Positions 1 through 8,379 of a stretch of 30,254 nt of DNA are shown one piece after another (positions within the stretch are counted from its first letter, which is position 1; each line of letters opens with the position of its first letter). A program made the position numbers and the translations under genes. The stretch covers positions 1 through 30,254 of the IMG/VR virus record IMGVR_UViG_3300031884_000097; one strand, 5' to 3'. The DNA comes from a virus. The notes beneath the pieces were generated by a model, which was given only the letters and a program-made list of their open reading frames with translations, did not search any database and was not told the origin of the DNA.

Positions 1-459
1 CGTATCAGTTCCATTAACTGTCGTAACAACAACGCGATCTAATGCACCAGATAAAGAAACATTACCCGCGCTTAATTGGACGTAATTACCTGCTTGCTGT
101 ATCACAGATGATTCTACCCAAGTATTACCGCCAACTAAAGTAAGAACACTATGCCCGTTTGTTGAATGGGCTGATGCTGCACTACATACAATTAAAAAAC
201 CACTTGTAAGAGAATAACCACTGCTTCCAAGAGACGCACCGCTAGTATAACCGCTTGAGGTAACGCTACCAGACCCGATTTGCAATTGTATTTGGCTGGA
301 GCCACTTGTTTGCATATTATTAAACATTACAATAATTCGCTTCGCAGTCGAAGGAATTCCTGTAAATGTAATAGCTGTTCCGCTGGTACTGTTTTGAGCC
401 GTACCAACGTTAATCACACCACCTGTCGTCGCATTATTACCATCAAGAATAATACTCAT
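1..459 (-). CDS. Tail-fibre protein, partial (C-terminus beyond window)
   Basis: The reading frame is open from an ATG at 459 to base 1 (153 codons, no stop), so the gene continues past the left edge. A strong ribosome-binding site (AAGGTG, four bases before the ATG) supports the start. The protein begins MSIILDGNNATTGGVINVG and is rich in Ser, Thr, Gly and Asn. It contains the stretch AITFTGIPSTAKRIIVMFNN, a beta-rich motif I recognise from many phage tail-fibre proteins and fibre-proximal domains. It is the last visible member of the fibre operon, 8 bases after the preceding stop. The role is probably host recognition or fibre structure. The family assignment is from motif memory, not alignment. 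Confidence 0.75.
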   Translation of the reverse strand, partial: MSIILDGNNATTGGVINVGTAQNSTSGTAITFTGIPSTAKRIIVMFNNMQTSGSSQIQLQIGSGSVTSSGYTSGASLGSSGYSLTSGFLIVCSAASAHSTNGHSVLTLVGGNTWVESSVIQQAGNYVQLSAGNVSLSGALDRVVVTTVNGTDT

Positions 460-467
460 AAATCACC

Positions 468-983
468 TTATAGCGCATTAGCAGTGATAGCTGCTTGGAC
501 AGGGGCGATAGCGTTCACTAACGCTTGGGTGTAAGAAACAGCAGGGACAGCAGCCACCGCAGCAACGGGAGGTGTTGCGTTTGGATTAGCTTCAACCGCA
601 GCCACAGCAGGTGTTGCCGCAGCGTTCGTAATGGCTGTGCGAGCCGTTGTAAGCAAAGTTGCCCAATCAGCATCAGCCATGACGTTTGTTAAGCCAGCGC
701 CAACTTTAGCTGCTCTGTGCTGTGCTTCTGCGTAAGCCAATTTATTGAGCTGGCTTGTCGCCTGTGCTTTTGCTTTGGTTTGATCGACCGAGACTGTTGA
801 GCCTGAAAGCGTCCACGCATCAAAGAATTGTGCGTCAGTGCCTTGAGGAAGAGTGCTGTCATCAACAATGATCGCACCAGCAGGACAATCTTTTGTCAAA
901 ACTTGTTGGATCGGCAACTCGCCTGTGGGTACACAGACAGATACGCCGCCATTTGTGTTTGTGTAGATGATGACTTGTGCCAT
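468..983 (-). CDS. Small tail protein, fibre-accessory type
   Basis: This 171-residue protein begins MAQVIIYTNTNGGVSVCVPT. The frame stays open upstream to 1121, but the ATG at 983 has AAGAGGA nine bases before it, directly after the stop of the previous gene, so I use that start. The N-terminal half (about residues 1-75) has the look of short phage proteins made next to tail fibres, with a DAQFFDAWTLSG segment. The middle (80-130) is helical and Ala/Lys rich. Residues about 130-165 are an Ala/Val/Pro low-complexity stretch (TPAVAAVEANPNATPPVAAV). It could be a fibre-assembly helper or a structural protein. No catalytic motif is visible. Confidence 0.7.
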   Translation of the reverse strand: MAQVIIYTNTNGGVSVCVPTGELPIQQVLTKDCPAGAIIVDDSTLPQGTDAQFFDAWTLSGSTVSVDQTKAKAQATSQLNKLAYAEAQHRAAKVGAGLTNVMADADWATLLTTARTAITNAAATPAVAAVEANPNATPPVAAVAAVPAVSYTQALVNAIAPVQAAITANAL

Positions 984-997
984 GTGTTTTATTCCTC

Positions 998-1402
998 TTA
1001 GTTTCCGAAAATTGCGATATTGACCCAAGGTTGGTCGTAAAATGCTCCACCACTTGAAGTGAGATAAGTAAGCCAAACCGCCGACGTTGTTCTTGGGTTG
1101 GAGTAGTCGCCAGTTAGCCAAGTGGTCGCTGAAGAGCCACCCGACCCACCAGCAGTTGAGCCGCTAACAACATAATTGGCATCTGAAAGTGCATTTGAAA
1201 AATTTATCTTATAATTACCTGTAGAAATATAGGTTACGGAACTAACATTATAACTTGCACGAATTGTCTGTGTTGATGCGTTGTAATTTAGCCACGCCAG
1301 CGCGTTGGTCGTCACGCCATTGGATTGAAGTTTAATGATACCGCTACCATCGGCGGTTTGGGTAAGGCCCGTTGAGGCAACTGCGTTAATAATTGTGGTC
1401 AT
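998..1402 (-). CDS. Small tail-fibre domain protein (paralogue of the 1414-1809 gene)
   Basis: This 134-residue beta-rich protein has a strong ribosome-binding site (AAGAGGTAAAGAC before the ATG) that follows directly from the stop of the previous gene. The central part, AWLNYNASTQTIRASYNVSS and then a TGNYKINFSNALSDANY segment, matches the next gene upstream (1414-1809) in motif order: AWxNaboutT-x-IR-x-S-NVSSVT-x-TG-Y-x-NF-N. This is a domain I know from phage fibre and adhesin proteins. The C-terminal half differs from its paralogue and is Gly/Ser rich, ending in a WVNIAIFGN strand. It is probably a fibre tip or accessory protein; receptor specificity cannot be read from sequence. Confidence 0.75.
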   Translation of the reverse strand: MTTIINAVASTGLTQTADGSGIIKLQSNGVTTNALAWLNYNASTQTIRASYNVSSVTYISTGNYKINFSNALSDANYVVSGSTAGGSGGSSATTWLTGDYSNPRTTSAVWLTYLTSSGGAFYDQPWVNIAIFGN

Positions 1403-1413
1403 GTCTTTACCTC

Positions 1414-1809
1414 TTAACGGAACACAGCGGTGCTTATAGAAGTGTCATTATATGCTGATCCTGTACTAGCTACAGTAACCATAACACGAACAGAAGATGA
1501 ATTAATTGTGTTTGAAGTAATAAGTCTATTTGTAAGAGTAGTCTGATATTCTCCTACATTTGAAACAGTAGAATAATGAGTATCAGGCATAGAATTTGTA
1601 AAGTTTACATTATAATCTCCAGTTCCATTTACTGTAACTGAACTTACATTAAAAGAACCACGGATAGTTCCGGGATTTGTTGTTCCATCAAAATTAACCC
1701 ACGCACGGCAAAGCGTCCCGATCTGCGTTCCAGACCCATCGTTGAATTGGGGTGGTGTTCCCGTCGTGCTGGACTGAATAACGTCTGATGCTAATGTTCC
1801 GTATGACAT
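1414..1809 (-). CDS. Small tail-fibre domain protein
   Basis: This 131-residue protein starts MSYGTLASDVIQSSTTGTPP. It contains CRAWVNFDGTTNPGTIRGSF followed by NVSSVTVNGTGDYNVNFTNS, a hallmark of a widespread phage tail-fibre domain. The ribosome-binding site is GAGGTAAACA before the ATG, with 8 bases between it and the previous stop. The sequence is nearly all short beta strands with no helix, membrane segment or signal peptide. It is paralogous to the gene just downstream (998-1402), suggesting a duplication of this domain within the operon. The likely role is a trimeric fibre component or exchangeable tip. Confidence 0.78.
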   Translation of the reverse strand: MSYGTLASDVIQSSTTGTPPQFNDGSGTQIGTLCRAWVNFDGTTNPGTIRGSFNVSSVTVNGTGDYNVNFTNSMPDTHYSTVSNVGEYQTTLTNRLITSNTINSSSVRVMVTVASTGSAYNDTSISTAVFR

Positions 1810-1817
1810 TGTTTACC

Positions 1818-2117
1818 TCACAAAATAACCCAACGGCTGCCTGACGGAATCGTCACGACATAACCCGTGGACACCGTTACGGGGCCGGCTGATAAACCGC
1901 TTTTACTTGTTGTCATTGTGTAATTAGCGGAGATGGTTTGCGCGTTCTCATACACCGCACCACTCGCTTGAGCGACCGAACCTGATACCCATGCGGTTCC
2001 GTTTGACACCAACACATTACCGCTGGTGCCGGGCGAGGCGATACCCGTACCACCATTGGAAGCGGTCACGGGTGTGGGAACCGTTAGACCTGTTGTACCT
2101 GATATTGTTGCGGTCAT
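1818..2117 (-). CDS. Short tail-fibre protein with GGTG motif and fibre C-terminal cap
   Basis: This 99-residue protein has two recognisable parts. The first (about residues 15-47) is ASNGGTGIASPGTSGNVLVS, which matches a segment of the glycine-rich gene at 3915-4685. The second (about 58-99) is AQTISANYTMTTSKSGLSAG and then GPVTVSTGYVVTIPSGSRWV, a C-terminal module that also ends the 1018-residue fibre in this window. The ribosome-binding site is AAGGTGATATT before the ATG. It looks like the last repeat and C-terminal cap of a fibre encoded as a separate small gene. It could be a free-standing cap or trimerisation protein, or a remnant of a rearranged fibre. Confidence 0.75.
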   Translation of the reverse strand: MTATISGTTGLTVPTPVTASNGGTGIASPGTSGNVLVSNGTAWVSGSVAQASGAVYENAQTISANYTMTTSKSGLSAGPVTVSTGYVVTIPSGSRWVIL

Positions 2118-2126
2118 AATATCACC

Positions 2127-2297
2127 TTAACTTGCTGGAGTTATGGTCAACTTGCCTTCTTGAACAAGGGCCATAATTTTGATGTAATCTGTGTTGGCAG
2201 GATCAAGCGGCACAAAACTTTCAATGCCGTTGATGTCGACTTTAATGCCGCTTTGATTGCCATTCATGTCTTTCATATATTGGGCATTAGTGTACAT
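2127..2297 (-). CDS. Small conserved phage tail-region protein (56 aa)
   Basis: I translated this short frame by hand. It encodes 56 residues beginning MYTNAQYMKDMNGNQSGIKV and ending in QEGKLTITPAS. The ATG lies two bases after the TGA of the upstream 363-residue gene and the stop is 9 bases before the next ATG, so it fills the gap exactly. The segment VPLDPANTDY...IMALVQEGKL resembles short phage fibre-associated proteins that carry a DPANxDYxxYLxWVxEGNTP-like motif, which is found near tail-fibre genes. No function can be assigned. Translation is probably coupled to the upstream gene, since I see no strong separate ribosome-binding site. Confidence 0.7.
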   Translation of the reverse strand: MYTNAQYMKDMNGNQSGIKVDINGIESFVPLDPANTDYIKIMALVQEGKLTITPAS

Positions 2298-2299
2298 AA

Positions 2300-3391
2300 T
2301 CACAACTCCGCAGAGGCTGAATATTGTTCAGAAAAAGCTACTTGTCCTGTTGATGTAATTGTAACCTGATGCACAGCACCAACTGTTGATGCAGAGTAAA
2401 CTGTGCCACTTGAACAATTTAGATTATATGAAAATGTGGAAGAATATGTTGGCGCAACTCTCATACTTACTTGAAGCGGAACAAAATAGCTAAATCCATT
2501 CGAAACTACGCCATAAGAAGACATTTGCGCAGATCCTATTTGATAATACCTCTGACACTGCGCTAATTGATCGCTGTATGGATTAAATTCATAAGGCGTT
2601 GCGACAGAACCAGCTTCTAATTGTACGCCTGTTATGTAAAAAGTTGCTCCTGATGTCGCAGTTATATTTTGAGCACCTGATACTGAATAATAATTTGAAG
2701 ATGACCAAGATCCTGCTGTTGTCTGATAATTTGAGCCGCAACCCAGATTAAAAGATAAAGCCAATCCCTGCCCATTTGTCGTATTATAAGAAAAAGTTGT
2801 TGTGTCACCGGGTATTGTAACAGTTATATACGTCCATGTATTTGCAGAGGCGAGGCTAAATGTAAAAACATAAGACCTGAAAGCCGAACCATTTGTTCCA
2901 ATGACAGATCCTGCAAATGTTCCGGTCAATGAGCTATAAGCCCAAAACGAAACTGTTATAGTCTTGGCATTTGCCGTACCGAAATTAAGATCGGCGACAT
3001 TGTAGCCTTCGATCCATTGAAAACCAACCAGAAGGTCGGTTGAGACGGATGTATATGCAGAGCTGGATGTAAAACCAAGATATTTTGTAAAGCCCGCTGG
3101 AGGTGTTACTGACCCTGCGTTTTGCTGAACAGTGAATTTTGATGCTTGCGTTACATAATATGACCAACGATCAACTGTATAAACATCAGACCCCGTTGTT
3201 GAGGCCGTAACGCTTGCTCCATTGTTGCGCTGGTCAATGAGTATATTACCATTGATAATACGATTACGTTTGAAAGATGATGCGCCATAAGGCATCCCAC
3301 CAAACGCAGCGTTACCAACCGTATCCAAAGTGATATTGGGTGTGGATGAGGACGCGTTTTGGATGATCGTGGTGTTAAGAGTTGCGGTCAT
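2300..3391 (-). CDS. Receptor-binding / tail-fibre protein with jelly-roll carbohydrate-binding-like domain
   Basis: This 363-residue protein begins MTATLNTTIIQNASSSTPNI. After a short N-terminal region comes NRIINGNILIDQRNNG (about residues 43-58) and then a VDRWSYY segment. A beta-sandwich of roughly 200 residues follows, ending GVQLEAGSVATPYEFNPYSD and QCQRYYQ (about 255-285). I know this N-R-x-I-N-G ... D-R-W ... V-Q-L-E-x-G ... P-Y order from many phage tail proteins, where it forms a carbohydrate-binding-module-like jelly roll. The last 80 residues are a separate beta domain. The ATG overlaps the stop of the cupin gene by four bases (ATGA). The probable role is binding host surface glycan. 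This is the best receptor-binding candidate in the window. Confidence 0.8.
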   Translation of the reverse strand: MTATLNTTIIQNASSSTPNITLDTVGNAAFGGMPYGASSFKRNRIINGNILIDQRNNGASVTASTTGSDVYTVDRWSYYVTQASKFTVQQNAGSVTPPAGFTKYLGFTSSSAYTSVSTDLLVGFQWIEGYNVADLNFGTANAKTITVSFWAYSSLTGTFAGSVIGTNGSAFRSYVFTFSLASANTWTYITVTIPGDTTTFSYNTTNGQGLALSFNLGCGSNYQTTAGSWSSSNYYSVSGAQNITATSGATFYITGVQLEAGSVATPYEFNPYSDQLAQCQRYYQIGSAQMSSYGVVSNGFSYFVPLQVSMRVAPTYSSTFSYNLNCSSGTVYSASTVGAVHQVTITSTGQVAFSEQYSASAEL

Positions 3392-3660
3392 GCGACACCT
3401 TTAATAATGTTGACGATGCGTGAATTTGGTTCTAACGCAATAAACTCATGCTGTTGACGAGGTTGCCAATCCAGAACATCGCCTGTTTTGGCTGTCATAT
3501 CCCAACCATCACCATGTGCGCGAAAAGATCCACGCGCTACAATGGTGATATGAACATCTGCATCACCATGTGTGTGCATTGGCAAAATATCATTTATTTC
3601 AGGAAAATCATAAATCATCCCTGATAATTTCCCGTATGATATTTGTTTCTGTTGTAACAT
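3388..3660 (-). CDS. Small cupin-fold protein
   Basis: This 90-residue single-domain protein carries both cupin motifs. Motif 1 is visible as PMHTHGDADVHITIVARGSF (about residues 27-46), with metal-ligand candidates His29, His31 and His37 and the conserved Gly44. Motif 2 is GDVLDWQPRQQHEFIALEP (about 60-78), with His71. The third usual ligand (Glu) of motif 1 is not in its canonical place; Asp33 or His37 may substitute. It starts in a TAATG overlap with the upstream gene and ends in an ATGA overlap with the receptor-binding gene, so it is firmly inside the fibre operon. The fold call is strong. The job (metal binding, sugar or lipid modification, or a purely structural use) is open. Confidence 0.82.
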   Translation of the reverse strand: MLQQKQISYGKLSGMIYDFPEINDILPMHTHGDADVHITIVARGSFRAHGDGWDMTAKTGDVLDWQPRQQHEFIALEPNSRIVNIIKGVA

Positions 3661-3905
3661 TATGCCACCGTTGGCCCAGTGCCTTTAGGAGGAGGTGGAG
3701 GAGGTGTTGGTTTTGCATCACATTGTTGAGTTGTTGGATCATAATAATATTGATCTGCAACAACATCGTCAGCACACGCAATCCAAAATAACGGAGGCGC
3801 AACTTCAAATGGTGTCTGAGATGTATCGGCAATACGTTCACCTAACAGCGTACCGTTGTAGCTGTAGGCTGGCTCATTTGGGGAAATTAAAGCATTGTTT
3901 GACAT
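3660..3905 (-). CDS. Small conserved phage tail-region protein
   Basis: This 81-residue protein begins MSNNALISPNEPAYSYNGTL. The core GERIADTSQTPFEVAPPLFW...CADDVVADQYYYDP resembles short phage proteins encoded between fibre genes, whose function is unknown to me. The C-terminus carries six consecutive prolines. AGAGGA lies four bases before the ATG and the stop overlaps the cupin start (TAATG). There is no signal peptide or membrane segment. It may be a minor structural protein or a partner of the cupin. Confidence 0.7.
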   Translation of the reverse strand: MSNNALISPNEPAYSYNGTLLGERIADTSQTPFEVAPPLFWIACADDVVADQYYYDPTTQQCDAKPTPPPPPPKGTGPTVA

Positions 3906-3914
3906 GATTTCCTC

Positions 3915-4685
3915 TTAATATTCAATAACCACGACACCAGCAGCGCCAGCGCCGCCAGTACTTCCGCCACCAGCTCCACCACCACCATAAGAACGTCCAC
4001 CACCGTTGTTACTGCCACCGCCACCCAAAAAAGAAGAACCTCCTGCTCCCCCGCTATTTGATGAACATGCAAGAGTACTGCTACCGCCGCTGCCGCCGAT
4101 ATTTAATGTGCCACTTGAACCTATCCCGCCTGACCCGCCTCCGGTTCCAACTGAACCTGACCCTCCCGTTGCAGAACAATATGATCCAAATGACGATGTT
4201 CCGCCAGATGACCCAGAACCACCGCCGCTGCCACCACCGCCGCCAGCACCGACAGTCACAGAAACAGTATTTCCGGGCGTTAATCCAGTAACAACAAGAA
4301 TAGCTGCACCGCCACCACCACCAGCTCCACCAGTTCCACCATTGCCGCCACCGCCACCGCCACCACCAACAACAGTAACTTTACATTTTGTTATACCAGC
4401 GGGAATGGTCCATGTACCAGTTGATGTAAAGGCGGTAAGATTGCTAAACCCACCAGCAGCAGGTGCTGAACTTGTCCAAGTTGTTCCATTTGATGTCAGC
4501 ACGTTACCTGATGTTCCCGGCGATGTCAGACCTGTACCACCTTGTGATACACTTAAAGCCCCGCCAGAACCAACCAACATCGTCCCGCTTGTTGCAGGGA
4601 TTGTGATCGTTGTTGTGCCAGCCACCGCTGGTGGTGAGATCGTAACGGAACCAGAGCTTGAACCATTGAGTGTTAAATTACCCAT
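3915..4685 (-). CDS. Glycine-rich tail-fibre tip protein
   Basis: I start this 256-residue protein at 4685, where ATG overlaps the TAA of the long fibre gene (TAATG). An in-frame ATG at 4700 is possible but has no better signal. Residues about 1-75 carry fibre-type repeats (SQGGTGLTSPGTSGNVLTSN). Residues about 80-105 are FTSTGTWTIPAGITKCKVTV, the usual opening of the phage glycine-rich domain. The rest is built of GGGG-rich runs broken by short beta strands. Such glycine-rich domains are known from tail adhesins, where glycine runs can pack as polyglycine-II helices with variable loops at the tip. The role is probably a receptor-contacting tip. The ending GVVVIEY is also typical. Confidence 0.8.
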   Translation of the reverse strand: MGNLTLNGSSSGSVTISPPAVAGTTTITIPATSGTMLVGSGGALSVSQGGTGLTSPGTSGNVLTSNGTTWTSSAPAAGGFSNLTAFTSTGTWTIPAGITKCKVTVVGGGGGGGGNGGTGGAGGGGGAAILVVTGLTPGNTVSVTVGAGGGGGSGGGSGSSGGTSSFGSYCSATGGSGSVGTGGGSGGIGSSGTLNIGGSGGSSTLACSSNSGGAGGSSFLGGGGSNNGGGRSYGGGGAGGGSTGGAGAAGVVVIEY

Positions 4686-7600
4686 TAGACTACCGTCCAT
4701 ACGCTAGAAGATGGAATTGTGACTGTTGCCCCTGATGCTACTGTAACTGGGCCAAAAGTTCCAGAATTTGTATTAGAGGGGATGGAATAACTGGTGTTGA
4801 CAGTTTGACCATTATTCCAAAAAATTTGGTCTGTGCCGCCACCTGTTGCGCCACCACCTGTTGCGGCGATTGATATACCGCCCGAGCTGTTCGTAATTGT
4901 TATGTTTGTGCCAGCGGTCAGGGTCGCTGAGGTATAGCCTGTGCCATTGCCGATGAGCAATGCGCCGTTAGACGGGGTTGTCGTAACACCCGTGCCGCCG
5001 TAACCCACGCCAAGCGTACCCGCCAGTGAGATCGCACCTGTGGTTGCTGTGGATGGTGTTAATCCCGTGCTTCCGCCTGAGAAGGATGTCACACCCCCTG
5101 TTGACGCAGCCCATGTAGGCACACCACCCGAAAGTGTGAGGACGTAGCCGTTTGTGCCGGCAGACAGGCGCGACCAAGTGTTTGTGCCCGAGCCGTAAAG
5201 CAAATCACCGGTCGCAACAGCCGTCTGGCCCGTACCGCCATAGATTGCCCCGATGGCACTGCCGTTCCATGTACCACCACTATAAGAGCCGACCCATGAC
5301 AACGTATTAGTCGACCACGCCGCATTGGAAGGGACTTGGAAATGGGTGTCCCATGATCCAGCCGATGTGGCGTTTGATAAAAGCACAACAGTTCCGTATG
5401 CACCTGATTGAACAGTCAAGACTGTTGTCGAGGACGCATTTTGAACAGTGATTGCACCGCTGCTTTGATTATTATTAAACGAGAAAATTGCGCCGTTCGG
5501 AAGTGTCGTTGCATTGGGGAGCGTGACAACCTGACCACCTGAACCCGTGATAACATAAATTGGCGTAGATGCGGCTGTCAGAGTAATTGTGGTTCCTGAT
5601 GCCGCTACGCTTGTGGAACCAGCAAAGAAAGCATTGCCAGTTATATTTGCGTTTGCATCACGCAGAACAACACTGTTTGCGCCGCTCGATGTCGTAACAC
5701 CCGTGCCGCCGTAACCCACGCCAAGCGTACCCGCCAGTGAGATCGCACCTGTGGTTGGCGTGGATGGTGTTAATCCCGTGCTTCCGCCTGAGAAAGATGT
5801 GACACCACCTGTTGAGGCTTGCCATGACGCCGTTGTGCCGTTCGATGTCAGGACATAACCGCTGGTGCCAATAGCAAGGCGTGTGGCACTGTTTGTGCCG
5901 TTACCGATGATAAGATCACCCGTTGTTGTAATGGGTGAGAGGGCGTTAAAGCCAGCCGCTGCCGTTGATTGTCCCGTACCACCATTGGCGATAGGCAGCG
6001 TTCCCGTAACGCCGCTGCTTAATGGAAGACCTGTGGCGTTAGTTAGAGTGCCTGACGAAGGTGTGCCAAGCGCACCGCCATTGACAATAAACGCACCAGC
6101 CGAGCCGACATTTGTTCCGAGTGCTGTTAAAACACCCGTGCCTGTTGTCGTTGTTGAAGGCGCAGCACCTGCTCCGTTACCGATCACTAGGCTGTTGGCT
6201 GTTAGAGTGCCTGATGAAGCCCATGTTGAGCTGGAGCTGAAATAAGGGATGCCACCTGATGTGCCGGCAACTGTGAGAGCAAGCGTACCCGACGTTGTAA
6301 TGGGCGAGCCAGAGACAGAGATAAGACCGCCCGTGAACGTCTGCGATACAGATGTGACTGTACCCGTGTAGGGGCTTGGGGCTGTCCACGATGTGTTGCC
6401 AGACCCATCGGTTGATAAAAGATAGCCGCTTGTCCCCGCTGATGATGGAAGCGTGAGAGTCCAAGATCCAGCGGTGGCATTTGCTTTAACAATCGTTGTG
6501 CCAGATGACGAGCCGTTTAATGTAAATCCAGCACTACCAATGATGGGTGTCGTGAGTGTCGGTGAGGTCGCAAGGACGTTATTGCCTGAGCCTGTATTGG
6601 CAAGATTTCCAAGCGACCCACCATTGACATAAAGCACATAGCCGTTTGTGCCGCTATTGACCGCTGTCACACCAACTGTGATGGCAGATGCGGTTGCGGA
6701 CACGGCTGCCCAAGTGCCGTCACCACGCCAATATGTTGTGTTGTTAGCGTTTGTGCCGCTGTTGAGGTTTGAGACGGGAAGATTCCCTGTCACACCTGTT
6801 GAAAGCGGAAGACCTGTGGCATTTGTTAATGTGCCTGATGTCGGCGTGCCGAGGGCACCATTATAAGTGACAAAACCACCTGATGCGTTGACCGCATTAC
6901 CGAGTGCCGTTGTGACACCCGTGCCTGTGCCAGCCAGACCTGTGGACACTGGCAATCCCGTCACATTCGACATAACGCCCGACACGGGTGTGCCGAGAGC
7001 TGGTGATACAAGGGTAGGGAAGCTCGATAAAACGACAGAGCCTGAACCTGTTGAGGTTGTTGTGCCTGTACCGCCATTTGCAACAGCTAATGTGCCTGAA
7101 AGCGTAATGGCACCTGCGGTTGAGCTTGAAGGTGTTAAACCTGTTGTGCCGCCGCTGAAACTTGTGACGATACCTGTTGACGTCCAAACAAACGCCGAGC
7201 CATTCCATTGAAGGAAACTATTAGCTGTGCTGGGGGCGGTGACAAAAGATGTCGCCCCAGATCCTGTTTGATAGACGATCTGATTAGCCGCACCGCTGGC
7301 AATATTGGTTGCCGTGCCGACGGACAACGAGCTGGCGGCAATGTTACCTAACGTGCCCGCGTTATCATACAACAGATAGCCATAAGTGCCTGAATTGACA
7401 GCTGTTGTGCCGACAGTAACAAGCGCACCACCAGCAGGGCCAGCGGGGCCTTGTGGGCCTGTTGCGCCGATCGAGGCGAACATTTGCCAATATGTTGCGT
7501 TGGGTGGGACTTGATTAGTTGACGGTAGAATAGCGATGTATGAAGAGCCGCCATATTGAACAATGTCGAGAACCGCATAAGTCACATATTGTGACCATGT

Positions 7601-7741
7601 GCCAGCATTGAAAATCGACGACAACACCATACTGTCCAGAATGTTGTTGAGGACAGGTCCGGTGATTGCCCCTTGCCCGTTCGCTATAATTTGCGAATTG
7701 ATTTGGGCAAGAAGCTGATTGCGCGTCTCAGATGTTGACAT
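4685..7741 (-). CDS. Long repetitive tail-fibre protein (1018 aa)
   Basis: The N-terminal region (residues about 5-45, [20 protein letters not shown]) looks like a fibre attachment helix. Residues about 50-90 ([20 protein letters not shown] and a following YWQMF) resemble a small carbohydrate-binding-module type fold. A short collagen-like [14 protein letters not shown] lies at about 92-105. The bulk is degenerate fibre repeats with NGGTG and [12 protein letters not shown] motifs. The C-terminus, [20 protein letters not shown], is a cap shared with the 99-residue gene at 1818-2117. AAGGTGA precedes the ATG. It probably forms the trimeric shaft that carries the tip proteins encoded downstream. 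Two 115-bp near-identical in-frame repeats lie inside it. Confidence 0.88.
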   Translation of the reverse strand: MSTSETRNQLLAQINSQIIANGQGAITGPVLNNILDSMVLSSIFNAGTWSQYVTYAVLDIVQYGGSSYIAILPSTNQVPPNATYWQMFASIGATGPQGPAGPAGGALVTVGTTAVNSGTYGYLLYDNAGTLGNIAASSLSVGTATNIASGAANQIVYQTGSGATSFVTAPSTANSFLQWNGSAFVWTSTGIVTSFSGGTTGLTPSSSTAGAITLSGTLAVANGGTGTTTSTGSGSVVLSSFPTLVSPALGTPVSGVMSNVTGLPVSTGLAGTGTGVTTALGNAVNASGGFVTYNGALGTPTSGTLTNATGLPLSTGVTGNLPVSNLNSGTNANNTTYWRGDGTWAAVSATASAITVGVTAVNSGTNGYVLYVNGGSLGNLANTGSGNNVLATSPTLTTPIIGSAGFTLNGSSSGTTIVKANATAGSWTLTLPSSAGTSGYLLSTDGSGNTSWTAPSPYTGTVTSVSQTFTGGLISVSGSPITTSGTLALTVAGTSGGIPYFSSSSTWASSGTLTANSLVIGNGAGAAPSTTTTGTGVLTALGTNVGSAGAFIVNGGALGTPSSGTLTNATGLPLSSGVTGTLPIANGGTGQSTAAAGFNALSPITTTGDLIIGNGTNSATRLAIGTSGYVLTSNGTTASWQASTGGVTSFSGGSTGLTPSTPTTGAISLAGTLGVGYGGTGVTTSSGANSVVLRDANANITGNAFFAGSTSVAASGTTITLTAASTPIYVITGSGGQVVTLPNATTLPNGAIFSFNNNQSSGAITVQNASSTTVLTVQSGAYGTVVLLSNATSAGSWDTHFQVPSNAAWSTNTLSWVGSYSGGTWNGSAIGAIYGGTGQTAVATGDLLYGSGTNTWSRLSAGTNGYVLTLSGGVPTWAASTGGVTSFSGGSTGLTPSTATTGAISLAGTLGVGYGGTGVTTTPSNGALLIGNGTGYTSATLTAGTNITITNSSGGISIAATGGGATGGGTDQIFWNNGQTVNTSYSIPSNTNSGTFGPVTVASGATVTIPSSSVWTVV
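4981..5095 (-). repeat. In-frame direct repeat, copy 1 (115 bp) in the long fibre gene
   Basis: This stretch matches 5692-5806 at all but about four bases. The offset is 711 bp, a whole number of codons (237). It encodes the fibre repeat around [20 protein letters not shown] and [11 protein letters not shown]. Recombination between copies would delete or duplicate 237 residues without breaking the frame. Confidence 0.85.
5692..5806 (-). repeat. In-frame direct repeat, copy 2 (115 bp) in the long fibre gene
   Basis: This is the partner of 4981-5095, with the same orientation and reading frame. The mismatches fall in the ggcgtgg/gctgtgg segment and near gaaagatgtg/gaaggatgtc. Confidence 0.85.
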
Positions 7742-7752
7742 TAAATGTCACC

Positions 7753-8367
7753 TTACGTCGTATATTGGCAGAACCAAGAGTCCCCTGTTGTAGCACCATA
7801 AACAGACACTTGATCTGTATGAACAATGCTACTGTCTTGCTGTAACCATTGACCGGGAGTTAATTTAAAACCGCTTGTGGTCGAAGGAACTGCCGCGCCG
7901 TAATTGTCGTTTGGATCGTTAAGTAACAACACATAAGGAGCGCAATCATAACCAGAGCCGGGGTTATCAATTACGATTGAAGAAATAGCGCCACCCGATA
8001 ACACGCAATGCGCAGTTGCCGTATTTGATGGTGCGTATTGATTGGGGTAGCCAAGGCCGAGATCACGACCATTAGCTATATTACCGCCACCGAGGAAATG
8101 CACAGATGGCGGATAGGTATAACCAAATCCAGCGTTTGTGACGGTGATCGCTGTTACAGCACCGCTGCTGACTGTAGCCGTGGCGCGAGCCCCGCCAAAC
8201 TCAAAATATAATGTGTCAGATGCTGACGTGTTTTGAATCCAAAAAGATGAGCGGGGTGCAGCACGAGGAAGAACCAATTGCGGCGTACCGCCTGTGGCTA
8301 TTTTTCCGTCTGCTCTATAAACAGGTATCAGAACCTGTTGTTCACCAAAACCAACTAAACGAGCCAT
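7753..8367 (-). CDS. Structural protein with GxGY repeats, fibre-proximal
   Basis: This 204-residue protein begins MARLVGFGEQQVLIPVYRAD. The N-terminal 60 residues form a beta region (RSSFWIQNTSASDTLYFEFG) seen in phage minor structural proteins. Two GxGY repeat units follow at about residues 65-95 (GAVTAITVTNAGFGYTYPPS) and 125-150 (GAISSIVIDNPGSGYDCAPY). They are the same type as in the genes at 18310-21081 and 22861-23946. AAGAGGA precedes the ATG; the stop is 11 bases before the fibre start. The likely role is a fibre-attachment or decoration protein; the exact position on the particle is unknown. Confidence 0.72.
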   Translation of the reverse strand: MARLVGFGEQQVLIPVYRADGKIATGGTPQLVLPRAAPRSSFWIQNTSASDTLYFEFGGARATATVSSGAVTAITVTNAGFGYTYPPSVHFLGGGNIANGRDLGLGYPNQYAPSNTATAHCVLSGGAISSIVIDNPGSGYDCAPYVLLLNDPNDNYGAAVPSTTSGFKLTPGQWLQQDSSIVHTDQVSVYGATTGDSWFCQYTT

Positions 8368-8379
8368 AGGTTAATCCTC

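Noticed and set aside
984-1121. Upstream extension of the 171-residue tail protein
   Set aside because: The extra residues come from the out-of-frame end of the previous gene. The ATG at 983 has a strong AAGAGGA site.
1-4685. Diversity-generating retroelement acting on fibre genes
   Set aside because: I saw no reverse transcriptase, no template repeat with adenine-specific changes and no accessory gene in the window. The paralogous fibre segments differ at all kinds of positions. The rest of the genome is unseen.
4006-4707. Long plus-strand open frame (233 codons, Pro-rich)
   Set aside because: It is the antisense of the glycine-rich fibre gene: glycine codons read backwards as proline. It has no ribosome-binding site and no protein motif.
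5865-7211. Several plus-strand open frames inside the long fibre gene
   Set aside because: They are shadows of the fibre repeats on the other strand; the minus frame is continuous and carries known fibre motifs.
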